Origin: Pontimicrobium sp. SW4 | GTDB taxonomy: Bacteria > Bacteroidota > Bacteroidia > Flavobacteriales > Flavobacteriaceae | Direction of reading: 5' to 3' | NCBI RefSeq assembly: GCF_039954625.1 | Contig: NZ_CP157199.1 | Span: 2,418,001 to 2,482,000, forward strand | DNA length: 64,000 nucleotides | Shown: positions 33,614-43,627 of the stretch, one piece after another | Position numbering within the stretch: the stretch's first letter is position 1 | Layout of the letters: each line of letters begins with the position of its first letter | Made by a program: the position numbers and the translations under genes | Notes under the pieces: model-generated | What the model was told of the DNA's origin: nothing | The model's database searches: none | The model's input: only the letters and a program-made list of their open reading frames with translations

Positions 33614-33695
33614 AAAAAAAAGCATCAGTAATCTTCTGAACAAACAGAACATTATACCTGACGCCTTTTAAAAATTGATTAATAGCAATTCGAAG
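33614..33695 (-). ncRNA. Candidate small RNA, array unit 3
   Basis: On minus: TTGCTATTAATCAA, outer stem AAGGCGTCAG paired with CTGATGCTT (G-U pairs allowed), inner hairpin TTCTG-TTTGTT-CAGAA, then T-rich sequence. Most divergent of the three. The upstream block shared by units 1 and 2 is only partly present. Confidence 0.5.
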
Positions 33696-33844
33696 ATATG
33701 CTATTTTTGGGTTCAAAAATTTTTTTTTCGATAAGAAGTCGTTAAAAAAGATAAAGAGACTTGGATGAATTTTACATAAATAAACATCTCGTTTTATTTA
33801 TTTTTAAAAAGCAACTTAACCATCTCAATCTATGAGATTTAGTA

Positions 33845-34798
33845 TTATTTAAATAAAATATGGGGATGCCTTTGTTGAAGGAGTTCTTTTTTTTCTTCTA
33901 AGCCAGATAGAAATATTTGATACGCTTCAGAATTTGGATTAAATGGTTTATGACTCATCCCTTTTTGAATAACAATAACATCTTCTATCGTTTTAGAGGC
34001 TTCTTTTGAAATCCAAACTTCCTGAAACTTCTCCCAAATATAGTTGATAGCTGTTTGATTTGGATGAATCATGTCTTCGGTATAAAAACGATAATCACGT
34101 AACTCATCCATCATAATTTCGTAGGATGGAAAATAATTAATCTTATTTCTAGGTTCTACAACTTGATGAATTGCTGAAACTAAATGTGATTTACTTCGCG
34201 AATTTTCAATAAAACCATCTTTTAAATGACGGACAGGCGATACTGTAAATAAAATTGAAACCGTATTATTAACACTTTTAATTAATGCTATTATTGATTG
34301 TAAGGATTCCGTGATTTTATCAATAGAAATAAGCTCTTTTAAAAACTGTTTTTGAGGAACTTTATGGCAATTACCTACAATTGTATCTGTTTCAACAAAT
34401 CTATAAACCCAAGATGTTCCTAATGTAATGATAATGTGTGTTGATTCGTAGATTAGTTGATTTGTTAATTTGATTTTTTTACTTAAATCGTTTAACAAGT
34501 CTTCTTTTGAAGCATTACTTAACTTAGAGTGCGCATCATAACAATGCCATTGTTCATTGTGAAAAAAAATATCATCTTCAGTATATTCTTTTTTATTTAT
34601 AGCATTGGTAATTAGCTTTTCAATTGCCAAAGGTTGAAATAAAATACCGAATGGATTTTGAAGATTCTGAAACTTAAAATAGTCTAATTTGTTACCAATA
34701 TTCTCTACAAAACACGAACCTAATAACAATATACTAGAGTTATAATCTATTTGATTATGTTGCTGTGGTTCTAGTGGTATTGTTGTTTGTAGTTTCAT
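33845..34798 (-). CDS. GSCFA-domain protein
   Basis: 317 residues. The family motif is seen as ILLLGSCFVENIGNKL (about 24-39), followed by NPFGILFQP. ITLGTSWVYRF and VSPVRHLKDGF are further family segments. GSCFA proteins resemble SGNH/GDSL hydrolases, with the Ser in GSCF and a C-terminal D-x2-H seen as EDMIHPN. The substrate is unknown. It lies downstream of alaS, and the whole 32-base gap consists of an ATTCCGCA palindrome. Confidence 0.88.
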   Translation of the reverse strand: MKLQTTIPLEPQQHNQIDYNSSILLLGSCFVENIGNKLDYFKFQNLQNPFGILFQPLAIEKLITNAINKKEYTEDDIFFHNEQWHCYDAHSKLSNASKEDLLNDLSKKIKLTNQLIYESTHIIITLGTSWVYRFVETDTIVGNCHKVPQKQFLKELISIDKITESLQSIIALIKSVNNTVSILFTVSPVRHLKDGFIENSRSKSHLVSAIHQVVEPRNKINYFPSYEIMMDELRDYRFYTEDMIHPNQTAINYIWEKFQEVWISKEASKTIEDVIVIQKGMSHKPFNPNSEAYQIFLSGLEEKKELLQQRHPHILFK

Positions 34799-34803
34799 AG
34801 TGG

Positions 34804-34824
34804 ATTCCGCATCAAGTGCGGAAT
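34804..34824. repeat. Solo ATTCCGCA palindrome between alaS and the GSCFA gene
   Basis: ATTCCGCA, TCAAG, TGCGGAAT, a perfect 8-bp stem with a 5-base loop, then GACA. It is the same general class as the palindromes flanking the GIY-YIG cassettes, but with the TCAAG loop. It fills the alaS-GSCFA gap. Confidence 0.75.
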
Positions 34825-34830
34825 GACAAG

Positions 34831-37446
34831 TTACTGAATGTATTTTTTTGCTTCAGCTAAAGCCTCATTAATCCCCTTTGGTTTTTTACCACCTGCAGTT
34901 GCAAAGAAAGGCTGTCCTCCACCTCCGCCTTGAATATATTTACCTAATTCTCTAACTACTTGACCAGCATTTAGGTTTCTCTCAGTAACTAACTCTTTGG
35001 ATACATAGCAAGTCAGTAAAGCTTTTCCATCATTTTCAGAACCAAATAGCAAGAATAGATTATTAAACTCACTTCCTAATTCAAAACATAAATCTTTCAT
35101 ACCAGAGGCATCCAAGTCTAATTGTTTTGCTAAAAATTGAACGCCGTTAATTTCTTGCAATTCCCCTTTTAACTCTCCTTTAATATTCTTAGCCTTATCT
35201 TTTAATAAGCTTTCTATTTGCTTTTTTAAATCGGTGTTTTCGTCTTTTAAATCGGAGACAGCTTTCACGGGGTCTTTAGCGTTATTAAGTAAATCTCTAA
35301 TTTCAAAATACGCTCTATTCGTATCAAAATAAAAATCTTTAACAGCATCATTAGTGATAGCTTCTATTCGTCTAACTCCTGATGCGATAGCGCTTTCTGA
35401 GCGAATTTTAAAATGCCAAATGTCTCCTGTATTTTTTACGTGAGTTCCTCCGCATAATTCCATAGATTGTCCAAAACGAATGGTTCTAACTGTATCTCCG
35501 TATTTTTCACCAAACAACGCCATTGCTCCATCTGCAATTGCTTGCTCCATTGGTACATTTCTATTTTCTTCTAAAGGTAATTTTTCGTTAATTCGAGCAT
35601 TTACAAAATTTTCAACATCTCGCAATTGTTCAGTAGTCAATTTGGAAAAATGTGAAAAATCAAATCGTAAATACTTAGAATGTACCGCACTTCCTTTTTG
35701 CTCAACATGGTCACCTAGAACTTCTCTTAAAGCTTGATGCAATAAATGTGTTGCTGTATGATTAGCCTCAGTTCTTTGACGCTGTTTCGCATCTACTACT
35801 GCTTTGAAAGTTTCTAATAAATAATCTGGTAAGTTTTTAGTAAAATGAATGATGACATTGTTTTCTTTCTTTGTGTCTAAAATATAAACCACATCGCCAT
35901 GTGTATCTTCCAAATAGCCTTTATCTCCTACTTGACCACCACCTTCTGCATAAAAAGGTGTTAAATTGAATACCAATTGATACATTTCACCATCTTTTTT
36001 AGAGGTTACTTTTCGGTATCTTGTGATTTTCACATTTGCTTCTAAAGCATCATAACCTATAAACTCTTGTTCAGCATCATCAACTAGAACTGTCCAATCG
36101 TCTGTTGACATTTCGCTTGCAGCTCGTGATCTGTTTTTTTGTTTTTGAAGTTGCTCATTAAAGCCTTCTTCATCTAATTTCAATCCTTTTTCAGAAAGAA
36201 TTAAAGCTGTTAAATCTATTGGAAAACCATAGGTATCATATAACTCAAAAGCCTTTTCTCCAGAAACAGTATTTCCTTTAGTTTCCTTAACAATGCCATT
36301 TAATAATACTAAACCTTGATCGAGTGTTCTTAAAAAAGAAGCTTCTTCTTCTTTAATTACGTTTTCAATTAATTGTTTTTGAGATTTTAATTCAGGAAAT
36401 GCTTTTCCCATTTTTTTACTCAACACATCAACCAATCTATAAATAAAAGGCTCTTTTTTATCTAAAAAAGTGAAACCATAGCGTACAGCTCTACGTAAAA
36501 TACGTCGTATTACATAACCTGCACCAGTGTTGCTTGGTAATTGCCCATCAGCAATAGAAAATGCAACTGCACGAACATGGTCCGAAATTACACGAATTGC
36601 TATATCTACCTCATTATTTTTTCCATAATCCTTGTCAGTTATAGTTTCAATCTCGCGAATTATTGGTGTAAACACATCTGTATCATAATTAGATTTTACA
36701 TCCTGTAATACCATACATAAACGCTCAAATCCCATTCCTGTATCAATATGTTTATTAGGCAATACTTCAAGTGAACCATTTGCTTTTCGATTGTATTGCA
36801 TAAAGACTAGATTCCAAATCTCAACCACTTGAGGATGGTCCATATTTACCAAAGATTTTCCATCAATCTTTGCTTTTTCTTCATCCGAACGAATATCTAC
36901 ATGTATTTCACTACAAGGTCCACAAGGTCCTTGATCTCCCATTTCCCAGAAATTATCTTTCTTATTTCCTTTCAAAATGCGATCTTCAGATATGTATTGT
37001 TTCCAAATATCGTAAGCTTCAGTATCCATTTTTAAATTATCCGCATCATCACTTCCTTCAAAAACAGTCACATATAAAACATCTTTATCTATACCATAAA
37101 CCTCAGTCAATAATTCCCAAGACCAAGCAATAGCTTCATTTTTAAAATAATCACCAAAACTCCAGTTACCAAGCATTTCAAACAATGTATGATGGTATGT
37201 GTCATAACCAACTTCTTCTAAATCATTATGTTTTCCAGAAACACGTAGACACTTTTGAGAATCAGCAATTCGATTGTTTTTTGGCTGCGCATTTCCTAAA
37301 AAGTATTCTTTAAAAGGCGCCATTCCCGAATTAACAAACATAAGCGTAGGATCATTTTTAACAACCATTGGTGCAGATGCTACAATGCTGTGTTTTTTGC
37401 TTTCAAAAAAATCCAAAAATTTCTGTCGTACGTCTTGAGACTTCAT
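34831..37446 (-). CDS. alaS: Alanine-tRNA ligase
   Basis: 871 residues, full length. The catalytic core begins at [22 protein letters not shown]. The editing domain has the zinc-type [16 protein letters not shown] and [15 protein letters not shown], and the C-Ala domain ends in [17 protein letters not shown]. It charges tRNA-Ala. It is divergent from the M23 peptidase gene. ATG 37446 is preferred, as [14 protein letters not shown] is the usual start. Confidence 0.98.
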   Translation of the reverse strand: MKSQDVRQKFLDFFESKKHSIVASAPMVVKNDPTLMFVNSGMAPFKEYFLGNAQPKNNRIADSQKCLRVSGKHNDLEEVGYDTYHHTLFEMLGNWSFGDYFKNEAIAWSWELLTEVYGIDKDVLYVTVFEGSDDADNLKMDTEAYDIWKQYISEDRILKGNKKDNFWEMGDQGPCGPCSEIHVDIRSDEEKAKIDGKSLVNMDHPQVVEIWNLVFMQYNRKANGSLEVLPNKHIDTGMGFERLCMVLQDVKSNYDTDVFTPIIREIETITDKDYGKNNEVDIAIRVISDHVRAVAFSIADGQLPSNTGAGYVIRRILRRAVRYGFTFLDKKEPFIYRLVDVLSKKMGKAFPELKSQKQLIENVIKEEEASFLRTLDQGLVLLNGIVKETKGNTVSGEKAFELYDTYGFPIDLTALILSEKGLKLDEEGFNEQLQKQKNRSRAASEMSTDDWTVLVDDAEQEFIGYDALEANVKITRYRKVTSKKDGEMYQLVFNLTPFYAEGGGQVGDKGYLEDTHGDVVYILDTKKENNVIIHFTKNLPDYLLETFKAVVDAKQRQRTEANHTATHLLHQALREVLGDHVEQKGSAVHSKYLRFDFSHFSKLTTEQLRDVENFVNARINEKLPLEENRNVPMEQAIADGAMALFGEKYGDTVRTIRFGQSMELCGGTHVKNTGDIWHFKIRSESAIASGVRRIEAITNDAVKDFYFDTNRAYFEIRDLLNNAKDPVKAVSDLKDENTDLKKQIESLLKDKAKNIKGELKGELQEINGVQFLAKQLDLDASGMKDLCFELGSEFNNLFLLFGSENDGKALLTCYVSKELVTERNLNAGQVVRELGKYIQGGGGGQPFFATAGGKKPKGINEALAEAKKYIQ

Positions 37447-37477
37447 ATATAGTTGTTAATAACCTGTTTGATGTAAA

Positions 37478-37509
37478 TTGCTCTAAATGTGAAACAATTT
37501 ATATATTTG
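37478..37509 (+). promoter_or_regulatory. Promoter of the M23 peptidase gene
   Basis: TTG at 37478-37480, a 21-base spacer, then TATATTTG at 37502-37509. The start at about 37515 gives a leader of about 38 bases to ATG 37553. Confidence 0.5.
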
Positions 37510-37552
37510 TTCTTCGTTCTATTAATCCTGCAAAAATAGAATATTTTAAGAT

Positions 37553-38524
37553 ATGTCTAAAGTAAAATATTATTACGATTCAGAAACACTTTCATACAGG
37601 AAAGTAGTACGTAGAAAAAGAACTACTGCTAAGTATATTTTTATGTTCTTATTAGGATCTGCCTTGTTTGGTTTTATGTTTGTATTTATCGCTAGTCAGT
37701 ATTTTGAATCTCCAAAAGAGAAAGCTTTAGCAAGAGAATTGCAAAACATGCAATTTCAATATGAATTGTTAGACAAAAAAATGGATGAAGCTGAGTCAGT
37801 TTTAGCAAACGTCGAAGAACGAGACAATGCTATTTATAGGCTCTATTTTGAAGCAAATCCAATACCAAATGAACAAAGACGTCAAGGTTTTGGAGGAATT
37901 AATCGATACAAACAATTTGAGGGTTATGATAATTCAAAACTAATTATTGATGCTAATCGACGTATTGATATTATTCAAAAACAAATTGTGGTACAATCTA
38001 AATCATTAGATGAAATTGCTGTATTAGCAGAGGATAAAGAAAAGTTTTTAGCAACTATTCCAGCTATTCAACCTGTAAACAACGAAGAACTAACACGTAT
38101 GGCTTCTGGTTATGGTTATAGAACTGATCCTTTTACCAAGGTTAGAAAATTTCATTATGGTATGGATTTTACTGCACCCAGAGGCACACCAATTTATGCT
38201 ACTGGAGATGGTGTTGTAAAACGTGCTGATTCAGGAGCAACAGGATATGGTAAACATATACGTATAGACCATGGTTATGGTTATGTTAGTTTGTATGCGC
38301 ATCTTTATAAGTATAACGTAAAGAAAAATCAAAAGGTAAAACGAGGTGATCTTATTGGTTTTGTTGGTAGTACTGGAAGGTCAGAAGCACCTCATTTACA
38401 TTATGAAATATTTAAAGATGGTGTAAGAATTAATCCAATAAATTTCTACTATGGAAATTTATCTGCAAAAGAATTTAGTGAGCTTTTAGCAAAAGCATCC
38501 TTAGAAAACCAATCCCTAGACTAA
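37553..38524 (+). CDS. Membrane-anchored M23-family peptidoglycan peptidase
   Basis: 323 residues. One transmembrane segment at about 26-47 follows a basic N-terminus. A coiled coil (about 55-90) comes next, then a LytM domain with the zinc ligands H-x3-D in FHYGMDFTAPRG and HLH in EAPHLHYEIF. The active residues are complete, so it is a real endopeptidase rather than an EnvC-like activator. Common flavobacterial architecture; a role in wall remodelling is inferred. It shares one base with the MerR start (TAATG). Confidence 0.93.
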   Translation: MSKVKYYYDSETLSYRKVVRRKRTTAKYIFMFLLGSALFGFMFVFIASQYFESPKEKALARELQNMQFQYELLDKKMDEAESVLANVEERDNAIYRLYFEANPIPNEQRRQGFGGINRYKQFEGYDNSKLIIDANRRIDIIQKQIVVQSKSLDEIAVLAEDKEKFLATIPAIQPVNNEELTRMASGYGYRTDPFTKVRKFHYGMDFTAPRGTPIYATGDGVVKRADSGATGYGKHIRIDHGYGYVSLYAHLYKYNVKKNQKVKRGDLIGFVGSTGRSEAPHLHYEIFKDGVRINPINFYYGNLSAKEFSELLAKASLENQSLD

Positions 38525-38853
38525 TGTATGTAGAACTCCCAGAAAAACGGTATTACGGAATTGGTGAAGTTGCCAAAGCATTTGATGTAAATACATCATT
38601 AATCCGTTTTTGGGAAAAAGAGTTCGATATTCTTAAGCCTAAAAAGAATGCTAAAGGGAATCGTAAATTCACTCCTGAGGATATAAAAAACCTTAAGTTC
38701 ATTTACCATCTTGTAAAAGAACGTGGATTTACTTTAGAAGGTGCAAAAACCCACTTAAAAGAAGAAAAAAAACAGTCTTTAGATAACTTTGAGATTATCA
38801 ATAAGTTGGAAGCTGTAAAAAATCAGTTAATCAAATTAAAAAATAATTTGTAG
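38524..38853 (+). CDS. MerR-family transcriptional regulator, short
   Basis: 109 residues. The winged helix is YYGIGEVAKAFDVNTSLIRFWEKEFDILKPKKNAKGNRKFTPEDI (about 9-53), with a short helical tail. There are no C-terminal effector cysteines, so it belongs to the small MerR group. Translationally coupled to the M23 peptidase gene, which suggests a shared wall-related role, but no target can be named. Confidence 0.88.
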   Translation: MYVELPEKRYYGIGEVAKAFDVNTSLIRFWEKEFDILKPKKNAKGNRKFTPEDIKNLKFIYHLVKERGFTLEGAKTHLKEEKKQSLDNFEIINKLEAVKNQLIKLKNNL

Positions 38854-38858
38854 CTTTT

Positions 38859-41657
38859 TTAATGTCTCATCATTCTAAAACTCCCTCTTCCACGACCACT
38901 TTGATTAGCTTGTGGCCCTAAACTGTTAAATTTCCAGCTAAAACTTAGCATAAAGTAACGTTGCAGTACAGTACTTTGCGAATCTTGTATGTAATTAGCG
39001 GTTGCAATTCTTCTAGCATTTGTATTTTGATTTAATAAATCGTAAGCTTTTATGGTAATTGCTCCTTGGTCTTTTAAAACTGAATACGCCAATGTTGAGT
39101 TCCATGACCATGCGCTTTTTTGAAAACCTGATGCAATTTGAGGGTTGTAATTAAAGCTTATATCATTACGCCATTCAACCTTTTTAGGAACCGTCGTTGT
39201 TGTTCGAATCCCAACTGTATGACTAGCAAATTCTTGATTTTTAAAATTCGTTAAGTCAAATCTATTTCTAGTAAATGATATGTTATAACTAGGGCTTAAT
39301 TCCATAATATCTTTCCAAGTAAAAGTAAGTCCTAAACTTGGAGATAAAGAAGTGTTATTTGATGCATATTTCTCACCATTATTAAAGTTAATATTTTTAT
39401 TAACTCCAGTTGATAAACCTACTCTATATTTAACCGTTTTTAAAGTGTCTATTTTAATCGTTTTACTATAACTAACACTTCCATTTACATTGTATGCTCC
39501 ATCAACATTTGCGTAAGTTGTATTTCTAACAAAATTCTCATCAATAGTAGTATTTGTAACTACTTGATTATTTCTAAAATTAGTGCTAAAATGACCAAAA
39601 AAGCCTGTTCCTTTTTGAAAATCAAATGCATTATAATATAAATACAAATTGTGATTATTACTTGGTTCAAGGTTTGGATTTCCAGTAACGGTATTTAATG
39701 GATCTGATACATCTTGAAAAGGCTGCAATTGCGATAAATCTGGTGAATTATTACTTAATCTATACCCAAAATTAACTGAAGATTTAGTGCTAAATCTATA
39801 TCTTAAATTTGAACGTATTTCTACAGCTTCAAAATCTTCCTCTAAACTTAAATTAGGTCTTAAAAAGTCTTTGTTTTGTAGGCTTCTAAATACATAACGC
39901 GTTTCAAAACTTGTAAATAATTTATCCTTTCGATAACTAAGCTTAACAGAAGGTGTATTTGTCTTATTAATATATTCAAAATCTGTACTCAAATCTGTAT
40001 TAAAAGTTGTGTAATCTTGAGTTCCAGAATCAAAATCATAGGTACTTACTTCATTTTCGCGTTTACTGTTGTTCAAACTATATTTTAAGTCTAAATAAAG
40101 TTCTTTACCATTTATTGGCAATCTATAATTAAGGCTTGTTGAAAACCCTTTTGAGACTCTGTTACCATCTGTAAATTGATCTCTTATTATATCCTCTGGA
40201 GCAGTTCCGTAAATATTTGTCGTTGAGTTTAAATAATCGTCAGTTTCAGTAGAATTATAATCATTATTTAAACTAAATCTTAAAAAAGCGCCATTACTAC
40301 CAAATCTCTTAGTTATATCTAACTCATTACTAAAGTCCTTCCCTATAGTTTCAACAAATGAAGAAGAACTCGATTCATTTGTTAAAACATCTCCCTCATC
40401 TCTTGATGCTTCACTACTAGAAAACTCCCTTTTACTATTAGTCGCATTGAAAGATGGTTCGATATCTATTCTAAATGTTGAATCTACTTCTATTTCAAAC
40501 TCTAAATTTGCTCTGTGGCTATCGCTTTCTCTATAAGAATTTGAGCTGGAATTTGTGTAGTATCTTGAATCTGGAAGGATATTCTCCCTTTCAGTCGTAC
40601 TCTCATTCTCTAAGTTACTTTTTGAATAAAAATAATCTGCTGACACATCTATCTTTTCTCCAATTTTATCGGCATAATTTGCACCATAATTTTGAGAAGT
40701 CGTAATACCTTGGCCTCCACCAAAACTACGTCCGCCAATGCTAAATGATTGCCCTCCTCCACTACTAGTAAAAGAAACACTTCCTCTTCCAAACATTTTA
40801 GTAATCTCCCCAAAACTAAATCCAGCAGAGTTTGTGTTATTGCCTCCAGCTAACACGCTTAAACGCTGATCATTATCAAAAACATTGAGCATTCCAGCAA
40901 ATTCATATCTCTCATCTGTTCCAGCTCCTGCTGACAAGCGCCCAAAAACACCTTTATTTTTATCTTCTTTTATAGTAAGATTAATCGTTTTATTTTCTTT
41001 ATCGCCTTCTTCTCCTGCAAATGCTTCTGCTTTAGTTTTTGTATCCGTAATTTGAACTTTACTAATAAGCTCTTTGGTTAAATTTCTAGTTGTAATTGTG
41101 GGGTCGTTACCAAAGAAAGGTTTTCCATTCACCAAAATTTTGTTTACTTCTTTACCATTAACTGAAATCTTACCTTCTTCATCAACTTCAACCCCTGGTA
41201 ATTGCTTTAGTAGATCTTCTACATTAGCATCCCTCTTGGTTTTAAAAGAGGCCACATTAAACTCTAAGGTGTCTTTTTTTACAGTAATTGGTGCTCTTGA
41301 AGTTACAACCACTTCATCCAAAGCATTATCATCTGTCTGTAGTTTTATCGCGTCAAGATTTATAGTTTCTTTATCAAGTACAATTTTTTGCTTGTGTGTT
41401 CTATAACCTACATAAGAAATAAATAAGTTTAAGTCTTTATCGAATGATTTTCCTTCTAAAGTGAATTTCCCATCTTTATCACTTATAGTATAAGTAATTA
41501 GAGTACTATCCTTTATTCTTTCAAGATGAACAGTTGCCGATTCTAAGGGCGTACTTTCTGCTTCAGAAATAATTGTTCCAGAAATTTTAAATTCTTTAGA
41601 TTGTGCGTTAGTAAATAGTGCACAAAAAATTGCAAGTACAAAAAGAAATTGTTTCAT
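38859..41657 (-). CDS. Outer-membrane beta-barrel protein with carboxypeptidase-like N-domain
   Basis: 932 residues. Signal peptide MKQFLFVLAIFCALFTNAQS. Residues about 23-110 are a carboxypeptidase regulatory-like beta-sandwich (FKISGTIISEAESTPLESATV), then a plug-like domain (VEDLLKQLPGVEVDEEGKISVNG), then a barrel of about 700 residues ending in an aromatic strand (RYFMLSFSWKFN). There is a Gly/Ser-rich insert at about 285-320. It resembles the TonB-receptor-like outer-membrane proteins of flavobacteria, but no TonB box is evident. The ligand is unknown. It is convergent with the MerR gene. Confidence 0.88.
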   Translation of the reverse strand: MKQFLFVLAIFCALFTNAQSKEFKISGTIISEAESTPLESATVHLERIKDSTLITYTISDKDGKFTLEGKSFDKDLNLFISYVGYRTHKQKIVLDKETINLDAIKLQTDDNALDEVVVTSRAPITVKKDTLEFNVASFKTKRDANVEDLLKQLPGVEVDEEGKISVNGKEVNKILVNGKPFFGNDPTITTRNLTKELISKVQITDTKTKAEAFAGEEGDKENKTINLTIKEDKNKGVFGRLSAGAGTDERYEFAGMLNVFDNDQRLSVLAGGNNTNSAGFSFGEITKMFGRGSVSFTSSGGGQSFSIGGRSFGGGQGITTSQNYGANYADKIGEKIDVSADYFYSKSNLENESTTERENILPDSRYYTNSSSNSYRESDSHRANLEFEIEVDSTFRIDIEPSFNATNSKREFSSSEASRDEGDVLTNESSSSSFVETIGKDFSNELDITKRFGSNGAFLRFSLNNDYNSTETDDYLNSTTNIYGTAPEDIIRDQFTDGNRVSKGFSTSLNYRLPINGKELYLDLKYSLNNSKRENEVSTYDFDSGTQDYTTFNTDLSTDFEYINKTNTPSVKLSYRKDKLFTSFETRYVFRSLQNKDFLRPNLSLEEDFEAVEIRSNLRYRFSTKSSVNFGYRLSNNSPDLSQLQPFQDVSDPLNTVTGNPNLEPSNNHNLYLYYNAFDFQKGTGFFGHFSTNFRNNQVVTNTTIDENFVRNTTYANVDGAYNVNGSVSYSKTIKIDTLKTVKYRVGLSTGVNKNINFNNGEKYASNNTSLSPSLGLTFTWKDIMELSPSYNISFTRNRFDLTNFKNQEFASHTVGIRTTTTVPKKVEWRNDISFNYNPQIASGFQKSAWSWNSTLAYSVLKDQGAITIKAYDLLNQNTNARRIATANYIQDSQSTVLQRYFMLSFSWKFNSLGPQANQSGRGRGSFRMMRH

Positions 41658-41747
41658 TAGTAAGGTTGGTAATTAATTTTACTAGGCGAAAGTATATTAA
41701 TTATCGTGTGAATTTTCTTAAAGAAATGATAATTTTATCTTAAAAAA

Positions 41748-43052
41748 CTATTTCTTTCTCATGTAGACACTTACTGGAACTCCATGAAAATCAAAATGTT
41801 CTCTTAACTTATTTTCTAGAAAACGCTTATAAGGTTCTTTTACATACTGAGGAAGGTTACAAAAAAACGCAAACTGCGGTTGCGGTGTAGGCAACTGCAT
41901 AATGTACTTTATTTTTACAAATTTACCTTTATAGGCAGGTGGTGGATAATTCTCAATTATTGGCAACAATACATCATTCAATACACTTGTTTTAATACGC
42001 TTCGTTCTGTTTTTGTATACCTCAACAGCAGTTTCAATAGCTTTGAAAATTCGTTGCTTTGTTAATGCAGAAATAAACACAATTGGCACGTCTGTAAATG
42101 GCTCTATTTGTTGACGAATATACTTTTCAAAATCCTTAGTTGTTTTATTATCTTTTTCAACTAAATCCCATTTATTAACAAGTATCACTATCCCTTTTCT
42201 GTTACGTTCAGCTAGCCAAAATATATTTTGAACTTGACCATCAAAACCTCTAGTTGCATCACAAACTAACAAACAAACATCAGCATGCTCAATCGCTCTT
42301 ACGCTTCGCATCACTGAATAGAACTCTAAGTTTTCCTTTACTTTAGCTTTTCTACGAATTCCTGCAGTATCAACAAGATTAAACTCAAAACCAAATCGAT
42401 TATACCTTGTATCAATAGAGTCTCTTGTGGTTCCAGCAATATCTGTAACAATGTATCGATCTTCTCCTATCAACGCATTTATGAATGATGATTTTCCAGC
42501 ATTTGGACGACCAACAACGGCAAATCGAGGAAGTTCATTTTCTTCAACTTCTTCTTGCTCTGGAAGAGCTTCAACTAAGGCATCCAGCAAATCTCCAGTT
42601 CCACTACCATTTATACTCGCTATAGTAAAATACTCTCCAAGGCCTAAAGAATAAAACTCAACAGCATCTTCAGCTCTTTTACCATTATCTACTTTATTAA
42701 TGACTAAAAAAACAGGTTTATCAACTTTTCGTAGCAATTTAGCAACATCTTCGTCCATCCCAGTAACTCCAGACTCTACATCGACCATAAAGATAATAGC
42801 GTCTGCTTCATCAATCGCTAACTCAACTTGCTTGTCTATTTCAGCTTCAAAAACATCATCACTTCCTTTTACATAACCTCCAGTATCAATCAACGAAAAT
42901 TCCTTTCCATTCCAGTCACTCTTCCCATAATGCCTATCTCTAGTCACTCCACTAACAGCATCAACAATTGCTTCTCGCCTTTGAATTAAACGATTAAAAA
43001 AAGTTGATTTCCCTACATTAGGACGTCCTACTATTGCAACAATATTTCCCAT
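41748..43052 (-). CDS. der: Ribosome-assembly GTPase Der (EngA)
   Basis: 434 residues with two tandem G domains: GRPNVGKS (about 8-15) and GRPNAGKS (about 181-188), each with DTGG/DTAG and NKVD/NKWD motifs. A C-terminal KH-like domain ([20 protein letters not shown]) is followed by the family ending [11 protein letters not shown]. It acts in 50S subunit maturation. It is monocistronic on minus. Confidence 0.98.
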   Translation of the reverse strand: MGNIVAIVGRPNVGKSTFFNRLIQRREAIVDAVSGVTRDRHYGKSDWNGKEFSLIDTGGYVKGSDDVFEAEIDKQVELAIDEADAIIFMVDVESGVTGMDEDVAKLLRKVDKPVFLVINKVDNGKRAEDAVEFYSLGLGEYFTIASINGSGTGDLLDALVEALPEQEEVEENELPRFAVVGRPNAGKSSFINALIGEDRYIVTDIAGTTRDSIDTRYNRFGFEFNLVDTAGIRRKAKVKENLEFYSVMRSVRAIEHADVCLLVCDATRGFDGQVQNIFWLAERNRKGIVILVNKWDLVEKDNKTTKDFEKYIRQQIEPFTDVPIVFISALTKQRIFKAIETAVEVYKNRTKRIKTSVLNDVLLPIIENYPPPAYKGKFVKIKYIMQLPTPQPQFAFFCNLPQYVKEPYKRFLENKLREHFDFHGVPVSVYMRKK

Positions 43053-43128
43053 ATCTTAAAATATTCTGCAAAGGTAGTGTTTCCTTATTGAAAAAAAACA
43101 GTAAATTCAGCAGATAATTTAATTAGAG

Positions 43129-43626
43129 ATGTCTCTAAACAACGACATAGTATTACGCCCAAGGTTTAAAATTGAACTTAAAAAAAATAATCAAGAAGTT
43201 TTAAAGGTTTTTGAAGAAGCCAAAAAAACTCAAAAAGATTTTATTGTATCTAGAGTTGATGACCATGTATTTATAAAAATTCCTAAGGCTGACCAACATT
43301 TTTGGTCACCACAACTACACCTAGAAATCATTGAGATTGATAACAACTCTAGTCGCTTGTTTGGCTTATTTGGACCTAATCCAACCGTATGGACTATGTT
43401 CATGTTTTTTCACTTTATTGTTGCTGGTCTATTTATTGGCTTTGGAATTTGGGCATACACAAACTGGACTTTAAAAACCGATTTTGCCATTCAATTATTT
43501 GTCGCCATACTAATGATTGTTTTATGGGTTGCACTCTATTTTGGAGGCCGTTTAGGAAAAGCAACTGGAAGAGATCAAATGGTACTCCTGCATAATTTTA
43601 TGAATAGTTTACTCTATAGCAAATAG
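43129..43626 (+). CDS. Membrane protein of unknown function, two transmembrane helices
   Basis: 165 residues. A soluble N-terminal part (about 1-80) looks like a small beta-rich domain. Two hydrophobic helices follow (about 87-108 and 118-142), then a short tail. I do not recognise a family. Converges with the DUF3179 lipoprotein gene, one base apart. Confidence 0.7.
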   Translation: MSLNNDIVLRPRFKIELKKNNQEVLKVFEEAKKTQKDFIVSRVDDHVFIKIPKADQHFWSPQLHLEIIEIDNNSSRLFGLFGPNPTVWTMFMFFHFIVAGLFIGFGIWAYTNWTLKTDFAIQLFVAILMIVLWVALYFGGRLGKATGRDQMVLLHNFMNSLLYSK

Positions 43627-43627
43627 T

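Larger units (their letters stand above)
33135..33844. other. 710-base gene-free region with three RNA-like repeats
   Basis: No credible ORF is present on either strand. The stretch contains three related units (33173-33240, 33407-33480, 33614-33695), each a terminator-like hairpin on the minus strand preceded by TGCTATTAATCAA. The spacers are AT-rich. The first two units also share an upstream block with TAGTCGAAAAAC and TTAAAGTTACATTTACA on minus (about 33241-33290 and 33481-33522). Confidence 0.7.

Noticed and set aside
33135..33844. Integron attC-like or CRISPR array
   Set aside because: The units have no core sites of the RYYYAAC/GTTRRRY kind, no equal-length spacers and no integrase or cas gene nearby. 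The hairpins end in T tracts, which fits RNA terminators better.
39471..39483. AACTAACACTT half-site similar to the paa operator
   Set aside because: It lies inside the coding region of the outer-membrane protein and has no second half.
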